Assembly (NCBI GenBank): GCA_963082875.1 | Contig: OY720097.1 | Span: forward strand, 10,114,501-10,178,500 | Direction of reading: 5' to 3' | Length of the DNA stretch: 64,000 nucleotides | Origin: Corella eumyota | Taxonomy: Eukaryota; Chordata; Ascidiacea; Phlebobranchia; Corellidae | In this document: in pieces, positions 1 to 10,900 of the stretch | How the letters are laid out: each line of letters opens with the position of its first letter | Numbering within the stretch: the first letter of the stretch is position 1 | Program-made: the position numbers and the translations under genes | Notes under the pieces: model-generated | What the model saw: only the letters and a program-made list of their open reading frames with translations | The model's database searches: none | Told to the model about the DNA's origin: nothing

Positions 1-1664
1 TTAAACAGTTGCTAAAATCCCTGTTTGACTTATGATTACCTTACGCGTAAGGTTTAAAATGACAAATTTATACGCTGTACCCGCTTTTAAAATCGATTTT
101 AACCTTGCAAACATTATAGAGTACACAATCATTTTGTTCAAATAAACGATGTTTGCTTGTTTTAATAAAACAGTTTCGTGATCATACTATTAGGTTTCGG
201 CAAAATGCATTAGTCTATTACGTCACACTCCTCTTTACTTTTATTTCCTTATTTTACAGCAAGTAAGTGCTCAAGTTTATTGAACTGACATGCATTATTT
301 GAACAAAAAAGTTATTACGCTATTTAGTTTGTTGGGTTTAATTAAAAATATCAAATCGTAAGGCGTACTACACGATATTTTATTTTTACATTTACTAAAT
401 TGGGATTGATATTGCAGTACAACGATATCCTAATTCCTAAATATTACAAGATACGTTAAATAATTTTTGAATTTTCGCTACTTCAAAAACGTTTTACCTG
501 TATGCAAGATTAGTTCGGCTATCCAATCTTGTTTTATAGCAGAAAGTTTTAAAAAGTTTGCAGGTGCCATATTTAATCATGTTATTATTATGGAAGCACC
601 TGCTTTCGCATTTGTTAACAATAATATATTCAAACAGATGATACGATACCCTGTTGTTATACGTTTGATTAATCCGGGATATGTTAAGCCGAACCGAGTA
701 CACTAGGAATAACTTTCCGTTTTATGATAAGACACCTGGCAGTCACCTTTAAATGTTTAATTATAACTCATTAGTCAATAGCACGCTTGATCAGTAATAA
801 AATAAAAATTTGTCATCAGCGAACCTGCGAAGTCAAAATTTAACCGGTAATTCTGCCTAAAAGGCGATTTAGATCCGAAGCTTTCGTTTTTTTCAGCTGT
901 ACAAATGGTTATGATTTATGAAATTATGTAAAAATAAAGTCGTGTTCAACTACTTATGTATTTGTTGTTATTCAGTTATGCCAATGAAATGTTAAATCAG
1001 TTGCATTGCACGTTGTAGTTGTTTAATGCGACATTGAAATAATGTTTTTTAAATGATTTGTCAGGTTAAACGAAAAAATAAATTTTCGTTTGTTTAACCA
1101 GAACTTCTTATCCTGTTATTACAAGTGAAAAAAAAAACAATTTTCGTAAGTTTAACGAGCCATACGTTTTTTTTCTTATTCCGTGATACTACGCCACAAA
1201 AAAATAAACTAAACGTTCAAAATAGACCTTCTCCTGTACAAGTCTGAAATATGGGGGTTTTAATATAAGATAACATTCCTTTAAATAACGCAATTTATTT
1301 TTTCTTAAACACCATTTTAACAATAATAGGATTTTGAAGTTATTTTGAAACCAAAAAGTATTTTTTAACAAGAAAATTAGCAAGTGAGGTTGTAAGGGTA
1401 AAATATCTGATGACGTTTTTTCACTTTAATTTGACTACACCGAGAATTTGAAGAAAATTTCGTCATGCATAAAATAACAACTTTAAAATTTATAAATAAA
1501 AATACATATTGCTTTAGAGATAATATACTACAATATTTTGCAGAAACATTTTCAATTAAAATTCTTACATAATTGCACAATCGTAACATTTTGTTAAAAA
1601 CTTAAACATTTAAGTTAAATTTCGTTTTTGCAACGGAATAGTATTTATGTTCTTTAAATTTTTA
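1..1664. other. AT-rich gene-free stretch
   Basis: I see no exon with splice signals or recognisable protein similarity here. Short open frames exist on both strands but look like chance. One imperfect hairpin lies at about 1063-1100, where a TTAAACGAAAA arm faces TTTTCGTTTGTTTAA. The 3' end of the minus-strand transporter gene and its untranslated region probably occupy the right edge. Confidence 0.6.
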
Positions 1665-4600
1665 CTATGATTTCTTGTTTAATTTTGTAGATAGATAGTC
1701 ACGTTGTCCATATATCAATGTAGAAGTTAATACCAGAGTTGCCCCAATAGTAAATTTCCTTAAAATTATTTAATACAGTAACCAAATGTTTTAAAAATTC
1801 TAACATTAGTTTTAAAAATTCTAACATTATTTTGATTAAACAAGTATATTATACATATTTTTTTCAGAATTTGGCAAATATTTTTTTTTAAAACTTAAAT
1901 TAAAAATGTTATACCAAGTTGGTTCAAGATCATGGAATACAAAATAGGAAATTAAACTGGAGAAAATGATAGCCAATGAAGTTGCAAAACCTTTGATTAC
2001 ATTATCTGCATACTTTACTACACAAGATACAAGTACCCCACCAAACGTCTAAATGAAATATTTTTTCTGATAAATTTCCTAAAAAGTATTATTTACAGAA
2101 TATAAAAAATTTTTGCCCTTACCCATTTTTTAAATTAAAATACTACAAATTAAATTAGTTAGTATTATAAATTTCAACATTGCTTATGTGGTTTGTTTGT
2201 TGCTAATTTACTTACATGCAACAATAAAACGAACACAACGGTGAAATTGTAGCCTTGAAATAAACCATTATTTTTAATTTGTTCTCCATCTGAATATATC
2301 ATCGCAAGAAAGGAAAAGAAAATCCCAAAAAGAGCTAAAATAAAATCAATGAGATTTGGTCATTTTAATTAAAAATCGAATGTTTTATTTTTGGTTGTGA
2401 CAATTTTTTTATCAAAGATAATTTAACAGGAGAAAAAAAAATCCAAAGTTCTAGTTTATAATATTGTAGTCTCACAGTTGTGATCCTACAGCTTGAGTAA
2501 TAATAAGGTATATGCTTTTGGCTGATTTTCATGTAATAACCGTAAAACACAAACAAGATGTGCCCTATGCTTTATCTTTATTAATAGTCAGTCAATTTGG
2601 TACAATTCAGTTTGATTTTAAAGTTCAATGACAAAATACGTTTAAATTCAATTTAAATTCGTTTTTCAATTCGGTATTCAAAGGTTAAACATCTCACATA
2701 ATAACATACACACATGTCCTATATACCTTATTCAAATAGAATAGAAGTTAGTTGTTATACACTTCAAAGAAATAACACTTAACATATACATGGATTACAG
2801 TTAACACTAGCTCATTGGGACCTCAAATCTATACAAAAATGTTATGAAAACTTACAAACATCCAAAATCACGAAAAAGCAAAATGACATGCGGGAATCAC
2901 ATCCGGGACACCAAGACATTAAAACATAGAGATACTAAATAATATAATACTAAATTTTTCTGTAACAAATATATTACCCATTTGAATGTTTCTTATCCAC
3001 AATGTAAGATTTGTTTTCTTGAGTAAGAATTCAAAACTAATCCCAGCTAAACCACTGGTAGTGCATGCTGTCAGCAAGACTAATAGGCCAAACACGTGAT
3101 TAGATAATGCAACCTCGGACTTATATTTTGTTTCTTCAGGAAACTAAATATAAATATACAATAATGTGTTAGAAATAAAAATTCTTTTTAGTAGTTTTTT
3201 AGTAAACAATCAAAAATTATTCTCGCACTTGGTCTTTTAAGTTGCCTATCTGAGATTTGGATAATATTCACCTTTTAATTTAGCAATTTTTTTTGTATCT
3301 TAATCCTCGTTGTGGGAAGGTCAAATGTGCAACCTAAACATAGAGTAACTTTAGTTACTCCGACCCAGTCTCCAGTTGCCTGTGTCAGTTTGGGATATTA
3401 TAGATCAGTGGTTCCTAACCTTTTTCTAACCACGCCTCCCTTAAGTATTGATAATACCCTTCAATGTACAAAATGTACTTTTTCTCGATTTATCTAATTA
3501 ACTGCAGTTTTATGACTACTGTAAGTTACCTCTTTCTACCGAAGTTAAGATCTGTTTATCAACTTTTTTTGTGCTAAATTTTTAAATTTGGATTTAGTGC
3601 TTTGCCCCCCTGGTTAAGAACCACGATTTTAGATTATAATTGCTCTCTAAATATGCTTCTGATTAGTGCTGGCTCAGCAGGAGTTTACACCGTTTATGGC
3701 GCCTTACTCAAGGGCATTACAGCATTAAAGCATTGCGGATTAAACCCACAACCTCATATGGTGTAGCAAGTGTTCTTACCACTACACCATGCTGCCGGTG
3801 AATTATTAATAGAACACTGTTTCATAAAATCAGTGGTGATCAATTACTGCTTACCTGGACAAGAGCTACCCCAATCATAAGTAAAAACAAAGATACCCAT
3901 TGAATTTTCGCCACGGATTTTTTTAATAACAAAACAGAAAAAATTGCTGTTGTTAAAATTTTCAACTGATATGTAACCTGGAAACGAAAAATATTTATTA
4001 ATTGTTTTAAATAGTTTTTTTGCACCACATACACTTGCTTAAACTTTTAATTAATTTTTTTATATACTTGGTATGTTGCTGCATCTAAATAATTTGCAGA
4101 AACAAAGAGAAGGTTATTTTGAATTGCATAAAGGCCGGCAGGAAATGCAATTTTAATTGTTTCCCACCTATTCTTTAATAAACCATCATATATTTCCAAC
4201 TTTAGTCTTGAAAAATTAAACCCTGTTATAAAAATAAATTAAGTTATATATTCATAGTGCTCTAAATAGTTTAAAATAATAAGTTTGTAAACTAAATTTA
4301 AAGCCTCAAGCTTTTAAGAATTTTAATCATATGATACTTAAATGTATATTTCTTTAATTTTTTTTTATAGTTTTGCCACCTACTGACCTAGATGGTTTTA
4401 GGAAGATTTATCACTAACCTCCTCAGAAAATATTTTAAACCAGTTGGGTAAAAGGGACAATACTAAAGTCTGGGATGCGGTCTGGGATTAATTTTTTTTT
4501 CTGGGATTAATTTTTTTTTTAGTTTTGCCACCTACTGACCTAGATGGTTTTAGGAAGATTTATCACTAACCTCCTCAGAAAATATTTTAAACCAGTTGGG

Positions 4601-5284
4601 TAAAAGGGACAATACTAAAGTCTGGGATGCGGGATCTTATGTGCAGGACTGTATGTTCTTATGTAAACTTTAACAAAAATTTGCGGAATGAGCGACAAAA
4701 TGACATTTTTGTACTTTTCTGCAGGATAAATGCTGTATTTATTTAAAGGGCTGAAGGATAATGCAGGATTGACTTTAAAAGCAAAAGCGATTATTAAGCG
4801 CAAGAGAGGATTAGAGAGGATAGGGAAGGGTATAAAAATTTTTTTCCGCATTTAGCTGTTTTTTGTTAACGTTTACATACTGACATTTGGCCTCATCATT
4901 TCCCGCATCCTGCAACTTTAACAAGTGTTTGCAATGATAAACTAGTAGAAATCTTATGTTTGGGCGATAAAATCAGTCTTTTTGCATATGATTAGACGAT
5001 CTAATTTAAAGGTGGTGCAAAGTAGAGCTGATGTGAATTTTATAAATTATTAAATAACTAGCATCAACGACCTTTTTTGTATTAATAAAAAAATTGTTAC
5101 CTGATTGCACAAAAATTACAAGCACACTTGTTATGATTTTTAAACATTCGCTAAGAAAAATCACAGTACTTGAAATATACCTTGGTCCTTCTACTTCGAC
5201 TGTACGAGTGTATCTTAAGACCGCTACAATTAACGTGTTTTGTATAACGAGCAATAACAAAGCAACATATTTACGACTTATCAT
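1665..5284 (-). CDS. SLC35A3-like: SLC35A-family nucleotide-sugar transporter (SLC35A3-like)
   Basis: Golgi antiporter of the drug/metabolite transporter fold; the family moves UDP-GlcNAc, UDP-Gal or CMP-sialic acid into the Golgi in exchange for the nucleoside monophosphate. Seven minus-strand exons, in coding order: 5284-5101, 4222-4068, 3977-3855, 3143-2978, 2334-2216, 2048-1915, 1758-1665. All join in frame to 324 residues, close to the usual ~325. Diagnostic stretches are EGPRYISST (TM1 region), [63 protein letters not shown] and [20 protein letters not shown]. The start is the ATG at 5284, giving MISRKYVAL, which aligns with the family N-terminus. The N-terminal match is best to SLC35A3 (UDP-GlcNAc transporter), but A1 and A2 cannot be excluded by eye. 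Introns hold an SL RNA copy, a SINE with a nested MITE, and a 112-bp direct duplication. Confidence 0.92.
2697..2742 (-). ncRNA. Spliced-leader (SL) RNA gene copy
   Basis: Read on the minus strand, 2742-2727 is ATTCTATTTGAATAAG. This is exactly the 16-nt leader I recall as trans-spliced onto Ciona intestinalis mRNAs. It is followed at once by a GTATAT donor. The known Ciona SL RNA is about 46 nt, which would end near 2697; the 3' end is inferred from that length only. The copy lies in the intron between exons 4 and 5 of the SLC35A gene, on the same strand. I did not identify a proximal promoter element or a convincing Sm site, so it may be a dispersed copy or pseudogene rather than an expressed member of the tandem SL array. 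Confidence 0.7.
3290..3798 (-). mobile_element. tRNA-derived SINE interrupted by a MITE
   Basis: Minus-strand copy of the SINE found on the plus strand at about 26559. The head at 3798 reads GCCGGCAGCATGGTGTAGTG, with a pol III A-box-like TGGTGTAGTGG. The body (GAGCCAGCAC, the AACTCCTGCTG region) and the tail (CACAACGAGGATTAAGATAC then A-rich) match the other copy. It is split by the MITE at 3406-3626 and lies in an intron of the SLC35A gene. Confidence 0.8.
3406..3626. mobile_element. hAT-like MITE nested in the SINE
   Basis: About 221 bp, inserted inside the SINE. The left end is CAGTGGTTCCTAACC and the right end, reverse complemented, is TCGTGGTTCTTAACC. Flanking 8-mers TTATAGAT (3398-3405) and TTTTAGAT (3627-3634) differ at one base and fit an 8-bp target duplication. 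The intact SINE elsewhere reads straight across this point, which confirms insertion. End sequence and duplication length fit the hAT superfamily. No coding capacity. Confidence 0.75.
4369..4632. repeat. Recent 112-bp direct duplication
   Basis: Positions 4369-4480 and 4521-4632 are the same 112-bp sequence (AGTTTTGCCACC through GGGATGCGG), apparently without differences. Between them a short TCTGGGATTAA-plus-T-run is itself doubled. It lies in the first intron of the SLC35A gene. Confidence 0.9.
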
Positions 5285-5404
5285 TTTCAAAACAAAGGCA
5301 AACGAAATGTTTGAATGTTACAAAACACCGCGTAATTCACGAAAAATTAAAACCGAGTATAAGATTGTTAATATGGTATAAAATATGCGAGTCGAACTAA
5401 TGAC

Positions 5405-7395
5405 TTAAGTTTGGCTTCAGTGACACGCCAACATAGAAATATAGACACGCAATACCGTTTTGTAAGACACGCCACATCGCTTTGTGAGACACGCCAAGCC
5501 GTTGTGTAAGACACGCCAGAGTAAATTCGTCGTCAGACCAAACTTGTTTTAAAGACGCGCCAGAGTAAATTCGTAGTCAGACCAAACTTGTTTTAAAGAC
5601 GCGCCAGAATAAATTTGTAGTCGGACCAAACTCGTTTTAAAGTCGGGCAAGGGTTAATTAATAGTCAAAACAACATTGTTTTGGGGTCACTTGCTGTTTA
5701 ACAAACCAAGGTAATTTAATGTCATGCAAATGTATCTGAATAGTAGTTTTGTAGATATAACAAATTTTTTTAGAAATTTTAATACTTTGTTGTTTTTTAG
5801 TGCGAAATGGGCAGTAAAATACATTACGGGATTTAAGCATGTTGCAGACTGAACATAAGAAATGCTCCTCGCCGATATCAGAAATGTCCATTTACGGCTG
5901 TACAGAAAATTGATTACGATTTAACATATCGATTATTTATAACAATTTGTAAACTTTAATGTATTTTAATGGATAGATATAGCCAAATTAAAGTTCTTCA
6001 GTTCATCACGACGATAAAAAACATACAAGTAGCGTACATGTTACAGTTATGCACTTTAGTAAAGTGGTTCAAAGCTAAGCAAAATTTAATTTGTAGTCAA
6101 GTTGCATATACATTATAGTCAAACCAAAGTTATTTTGTAGTCAAGCCGTTAATATTTTGTAGTCAAGCCGCCAGTATTTTATAGTCAAGCCGCCAGTATT
6201 TTATAGTCAAGCCACGAGTATTTTATAGTCAAGCCGCCAGTATTTTATAGTCAAGCCGCCAGTATTTTATAGTCAAGCCGCGAGTATTTTATAGTCAAGC
6301 CGCGAGTATTTTATAGTCAAGCCGCCAGTATTTTATAGTCAAGCCGCCAGTATTTTATAGTCAAGCCGCCAGTATTTTATAGTCAAGCCGCCAGTATTTT
6401 ATAGTAAAGCCACCAATATTTTATAGTCAAACCAAAGTTTATTTGTATCAACGCGTTTGTTTAATACGAACAGCATAATCTGTAATGAAAATCTAACTTG
6501 AAATCGTTGCAATTAAAGTTAAATTTTGCAACTTTTTTATTTTAATTAAAAACTAATAATGTTGGGGATTTTAGTTAAATAAAATCAAATGCTGCCTATT
6601 ATGGAATATTTTTTTGTTTAAATAAATGCTTTAAATATTTATTTTACAATAAAAAAGCCTAAAGTTGTTATTAATTACTTTTTTGTTGTTTTTTTAACAT
6701 GAACTAGATAGGTTTTAATCCTAAATCTTTTAATTTATAATTACTTCAAAAAAATGTTTTTTTAAAATATAACCTATTTGACAATTATACAAAACTTTAA
6801 TACAAAAAAGCAATTAGTTTAAATGCAGTTACTATTTTTTACTGTATTTATATCGTAAGTTAATACAAATTAATTAAAAGAACTTTGCAAAAACACGCTA
6901 AAAACAAATCTTTATTTTTTATAGCAATTTTAGAACATTAAAATTACCCAAAAATTATAGGATTTTGCCGATTAAAACAAACTATTCTCTTTAAAAAAAG
7001 TTAAACAAAACAAAGGCAACGTAAGACGTGTAGCAACTGGCAAAACTAAAGCTATGAATAGTAAAAGACATTTTTTAATCAATATTTTAATTAATCTAAA
7101 TAATATATAAATTAACTTAAAGCAATGATTTTTAAAGGGTATTTAATTTACAACACTGTGGTACGATATTTAATAAAATTAGGTAACGTTTATCATATCC
7201 AGAATTTGGTCTGACCACGAATTTACTCTGGCGCGTCTTTAAAACAAGTTTGGTCTGACTACGAATTTACTCTGGCGCGTCTTAAAAAAAAGTTTGGTCT
7301 GACTATTAATTTTCTCTGGCGTGTCTTTAAAAAAAGTTTGGTCTGACTTCGAATTTTCTCTTGCGTGTCTTTAAAACAAGTTTGGTTTGCGCCAG
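5405..7395. repeat. Foldback-like element with 22/44-bp tandem repeats
   Basis: The left end has about three tandem 44-bp units at 5510-5650 (core GTAGTCAGACCAAACTTGTT then GACGCGCCAGAG), preceded by 22-23-bp units around GACACGCC at 5420-5515. The right end at 7196-7390 carries four to five copies of the same 44-bp unit in inverted orientation (GGTCTGACTACGAATTTACT). The centre has a separate 22-bp array at 6116-6445. The arms therefore form a long inverted repeat around AT-rich DNA. This suits a foldback-type transposon or an expanded satellite-bearing MITE. No transposase was found. Confidence 0.7.
6116..6445 (+). repeat. 22-bp tandem array, about 15 units
   Basis: Units of TAGTCAAGCCGCCAGTATTT plus two bases repeat from 6116 in a strict 22-bp register. 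Inner units are near identical, varying at the CCGCCAG/CCGCGAG position. The first and last units share a different variant, TAGTCAAACCAAAG. That edge variant resembles the AGTCAGACCAAACTT core of the flanking 44-bp units. Confidence 0.95.
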
Positions 7396-7967
7396 ACGCC
7401 ACTTCAAAATTATAACTGCTGTTGAAATATGCCTGATACGCTTCCAAATATTTATTAACGCTGCCGTAAAAAATCGCTTTTAAAAAATTTTGAAAAAATA
7501 TTGAAATACTCTTACGACTTTGTTGGTTAATTATTTTAACAGTATTTATTTTTTTTCTCAATTTTTTGTAGCAATAGTGCTTTGTTTTATAAAATATCTA
7601 AATATATAAATACACTACCAAATAAGTTTATTAACATTAACTAAAACAAGCGAAGTTTCTAATTTAAAAGTTTTTGGTAAAAAAACTCAAAAAAAAAATT
7701 TAAAAAAATTTAACATTTTAAATGTTTTTATCAAAATAACAGATGGTACTCATAAAGTTACAAATAAACTTGTGCAAATTAAATAGAGTTTAACGGGTTA
7801 AAATATTTGGAAACATGTGAATATTTCTCAAAATTATATTTTGTTGTTTCTGTTTTTCGTCAGGCGTTATTATTACCAATCAGCTGTTCGACGTGTTCTT
7901 ATGTTTCCTGATAGTTGTTAAACTCTGCAGTTTTTGGATGATATGATTTGTTTAAATTATTAGTAAA

Positions 7968-10900
7968 ATGAAAAGTAAAAGGACATTTTCAGTAACCAAG
8001 ATTCGCCTAGTCTTAATAGCATATGTAGCTTTTCAATATCAAAATATGATGTGCATTTTATCGACGCAATTGTCGTTTGCACTAGGCGAATCTTTGGACG
8101 GTCCACAGAATTTCCAAGACATCGATTTCACAAGTATGCTTTTAGTAATAACTGTAATAATTTACGAATAGTGCAAAAAGAAAAAGACTTTAATTTATAC
8201 CAAGCCATAATCCCTCTTTTTCTCTGCATTTTGCATTTTCTAAGTCGTTTTCAAATGTTTTCGTTTTTAATGTGGAAAAGTTGACTTAAAAGCCTAAACA
8301 TACAATAATATAATTTAAATTAATTCAGTCTTAAGTTAAAAATGATAATTTAGGATCAATACAGCATAACTTAACATTCTTATGCTTAAGATTCATGCCA
8401 TTATAATTTTTTCAATGGTTTATGATTATTTGTTCATGTTAACTAAAAATTTTCCAGTTTTATTGAAATTAGCGCTGTTTTTTGCCAGATATATCTAGCA
8501 AAACCCACAAGTTTTGCCATCAGACTTTATTATTCTGATTGATTACAAATCAATCTGCCAATTGTTTTTTTACTGCTATAAGCAGCTTACCCAAAAAATT
8601 TCAGGGAGAGCTAACCTTCTACACTATGCCCTGTTGTTAGTTTCAAACTGACCACCTTACCTCCTTTCACTTTAAATCATAAAATTAATCACTTCGATTA
8701 AGTTTTTTTTGAACTAATATATATATCACCTTAATTCATAGATATTACCTTTGTGGACATGTTAGCAAGACAGGCAATGGAAAAGCTTCACGATGATTTA
8801 GACAGAGATGATGATGGAAACGTTTCACTAAGTGAGGGAGCCCAGGTATTAATAAAGATAAACTAAAAATAAAATTCTATGTTTTAATTGTTAAAAAAAT
8901 TTGCAGACTTTTTAATTTTGAAAAGCAATCCATTAAAATAAGTAAATCTACAATCTCAATAGTTTGTTAATTAACATTTCATTTGTCCCCCAAATCTTGT
9001 TATTAAAAGTTGACATAGAAAATATTAGTTGCCATAAGGTTGACCCTGTAAATTCAAAAAGCTGACAAGGGTCTAAATAAAAACATTATTAATTACACCT
9101 TATTCAATTAAAAAAAGTTTTTGGTTTATGCTTATTTTTCTCGTTGTCTTTAAAATAGGCTTATAGATATATAATAATGTTGACAACGACACTTTTTTTA
9201 ATAAAACATTTAATTTGTGTTTAAAACAATTTTAATCAACTCTAAATAACTGTTAAATTTTATGAATTAAGCTTTTAAAATATAGGCTATTATAAAAAGA
9301 CAGATATTATATTGTTATACCAATGTTAAGTATTTTTAATGTTGTTTTTAGTTGTTGTAGGTCAACAAATTTCATTCAACAAAGTTATATGAAATGTAGT
9401 AGTATATAAAACATATTATAGTATTAATATTAACTAAGATACAATTCAATTGGTTTTGAACTTCCTGGGTAGATTAAATTACAATGTTTATCATTAGTTT
9501 CCTTTTCATTAGGGAATAATTATCTTGTTTCGATAAAGTTAGGGTACTTTCTACATATTTGCTTTTAATAATGTTATATTTAACTTATATTTAAATACCA
9601 ACTTTAAAAGTGGCTTTTAAATAAAAGTTTTGAAAGTCTAATAATGGCTATTGTTGGTTTCACAAAGAACATGTTCAAGTTAGTTTTTAATCCAAAATAA
9701 ATTCTATAAGTTTTTTATTAAACCTAGTCAATAGCCCTATGGTCAACATTTTATTTGTCGAATTGCAAATTAAATTTGCCTGCAATAATTTGCAGCACAA
9801 TTGGTAGTTTATTTATTTTGTAGACATGTAAGTTGGACATATAAATTACTAGGCTCGATTGTATAAAAAAATCTAAGAAAATACGGCAAAGGTGCTGTGT
9901 AAAAAAACTTGGTGATATGGAAAAAATGTTAAAAATACATTTAAACTTTGCCACTGTTATGTTTAATTTTAATTACTCTTCTTATAATCTTGTTTTTTTT
10001 AACTAAATTTTTAATAAAAAAGGCAGTGTTACTAATGATGGATGCAATGAAAAATTAAAAAGCTTTTTGTATTTTTCAGTATATTGAAGGACAGGAAAAG
10101 ATAAAAAACACAAAAAACCATAATTTACCAGGGTTTGCCACTGATAAAGATGGTAGAATAACTGAAAAAGAATTCTGGGAAAACTGGGAAAAATCAGCAG
10201 GTTGGTTAGTTTATTTAAATTATAAAAATTTGATAGGTTTTATTAACTTCTGTGAAGTTTTATTAAATAAAATATTTTGAATTTTTAAAAAATAGAAAGT
10301 TAATAACACTAAATGCAATTAGTGCAATGCATAATAGTAGGACATATTTTATATTGTATGGCAATTTATACATGAGATTAAACGAAAAATTTTAATATGA
10401 ATAGCTGAGTCTTTATGTAAATAGCAGACTACCAAAAAAATTAACGTGTCATTTCCTTTAATTTAAAATGCCACTAAGTGAAACCAGTTAATCCAAGATT
10501 AACCTTTAATATAAGGGCTAAACTTTTTTTAACATTTGTTTAGTGCACAACTGGACTGTTAGTCAGATGGTAGATTGGCTTCATAATGAGGTGGGATTAC
10601 CTCAATATGGTGACACTTTTAAGCAATATGGTATTTCGGGTGCTGCAATGCCAATGCAAGTATTCTTAAAAAAATTTAATAAGTTTCTATAAGTGACAGC
10701 ATTGTATGTTTGCTCATGTTGCTCGTAAAACTGTGTGGATTATTTATCTTAAAAACGCATTCGCTCAAGTCTACAAACAAATGTAATTAAAATATAAAAA
10801 TTGTGGATTTTAGCCTTGCCAATAATTGCTCTATAGTTTTATCACTTGTTAATGGAGCAAAAGAACATAGACTTAAGTTATGGCTTAAAGCAATGGAGGT

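Larger units (their letters stand above)
5285..7967. other. Intergenic region between divergent SLC35A and STIM
   Basis: Divergent upstream region of the transporter (-) and STIM (+). Most of it, about 5405-7395, is the repeat element described separately. The remainder is AT-rich. A minus-strand open frame at 5891-5658 begins MDISDIGEEHFLCSVCNM and has cysteines spaced like a small zinc site, but no splice or family support was found. I cannot point to a defined promoter for either gene. Confidence 0.5.

Noticed and set aside
467-706. Overlapping open frames on both strands
   Set aside because: No splice context, no family similarity, and AT-rich composition typical of non-coding DNA here.
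7259-7561. 100-codon minus-strand open frame
   Set aside because: It runs through the inverted 44-bp tandem units, so the frame is a product of the repeats.
10656-10660. GT donor at 10660 for STIM exon 4
   Set aside because: It leaves a phase that gives immediate stops with both downstream SAM exons; the GC donor at 10656 restores the family sequence.
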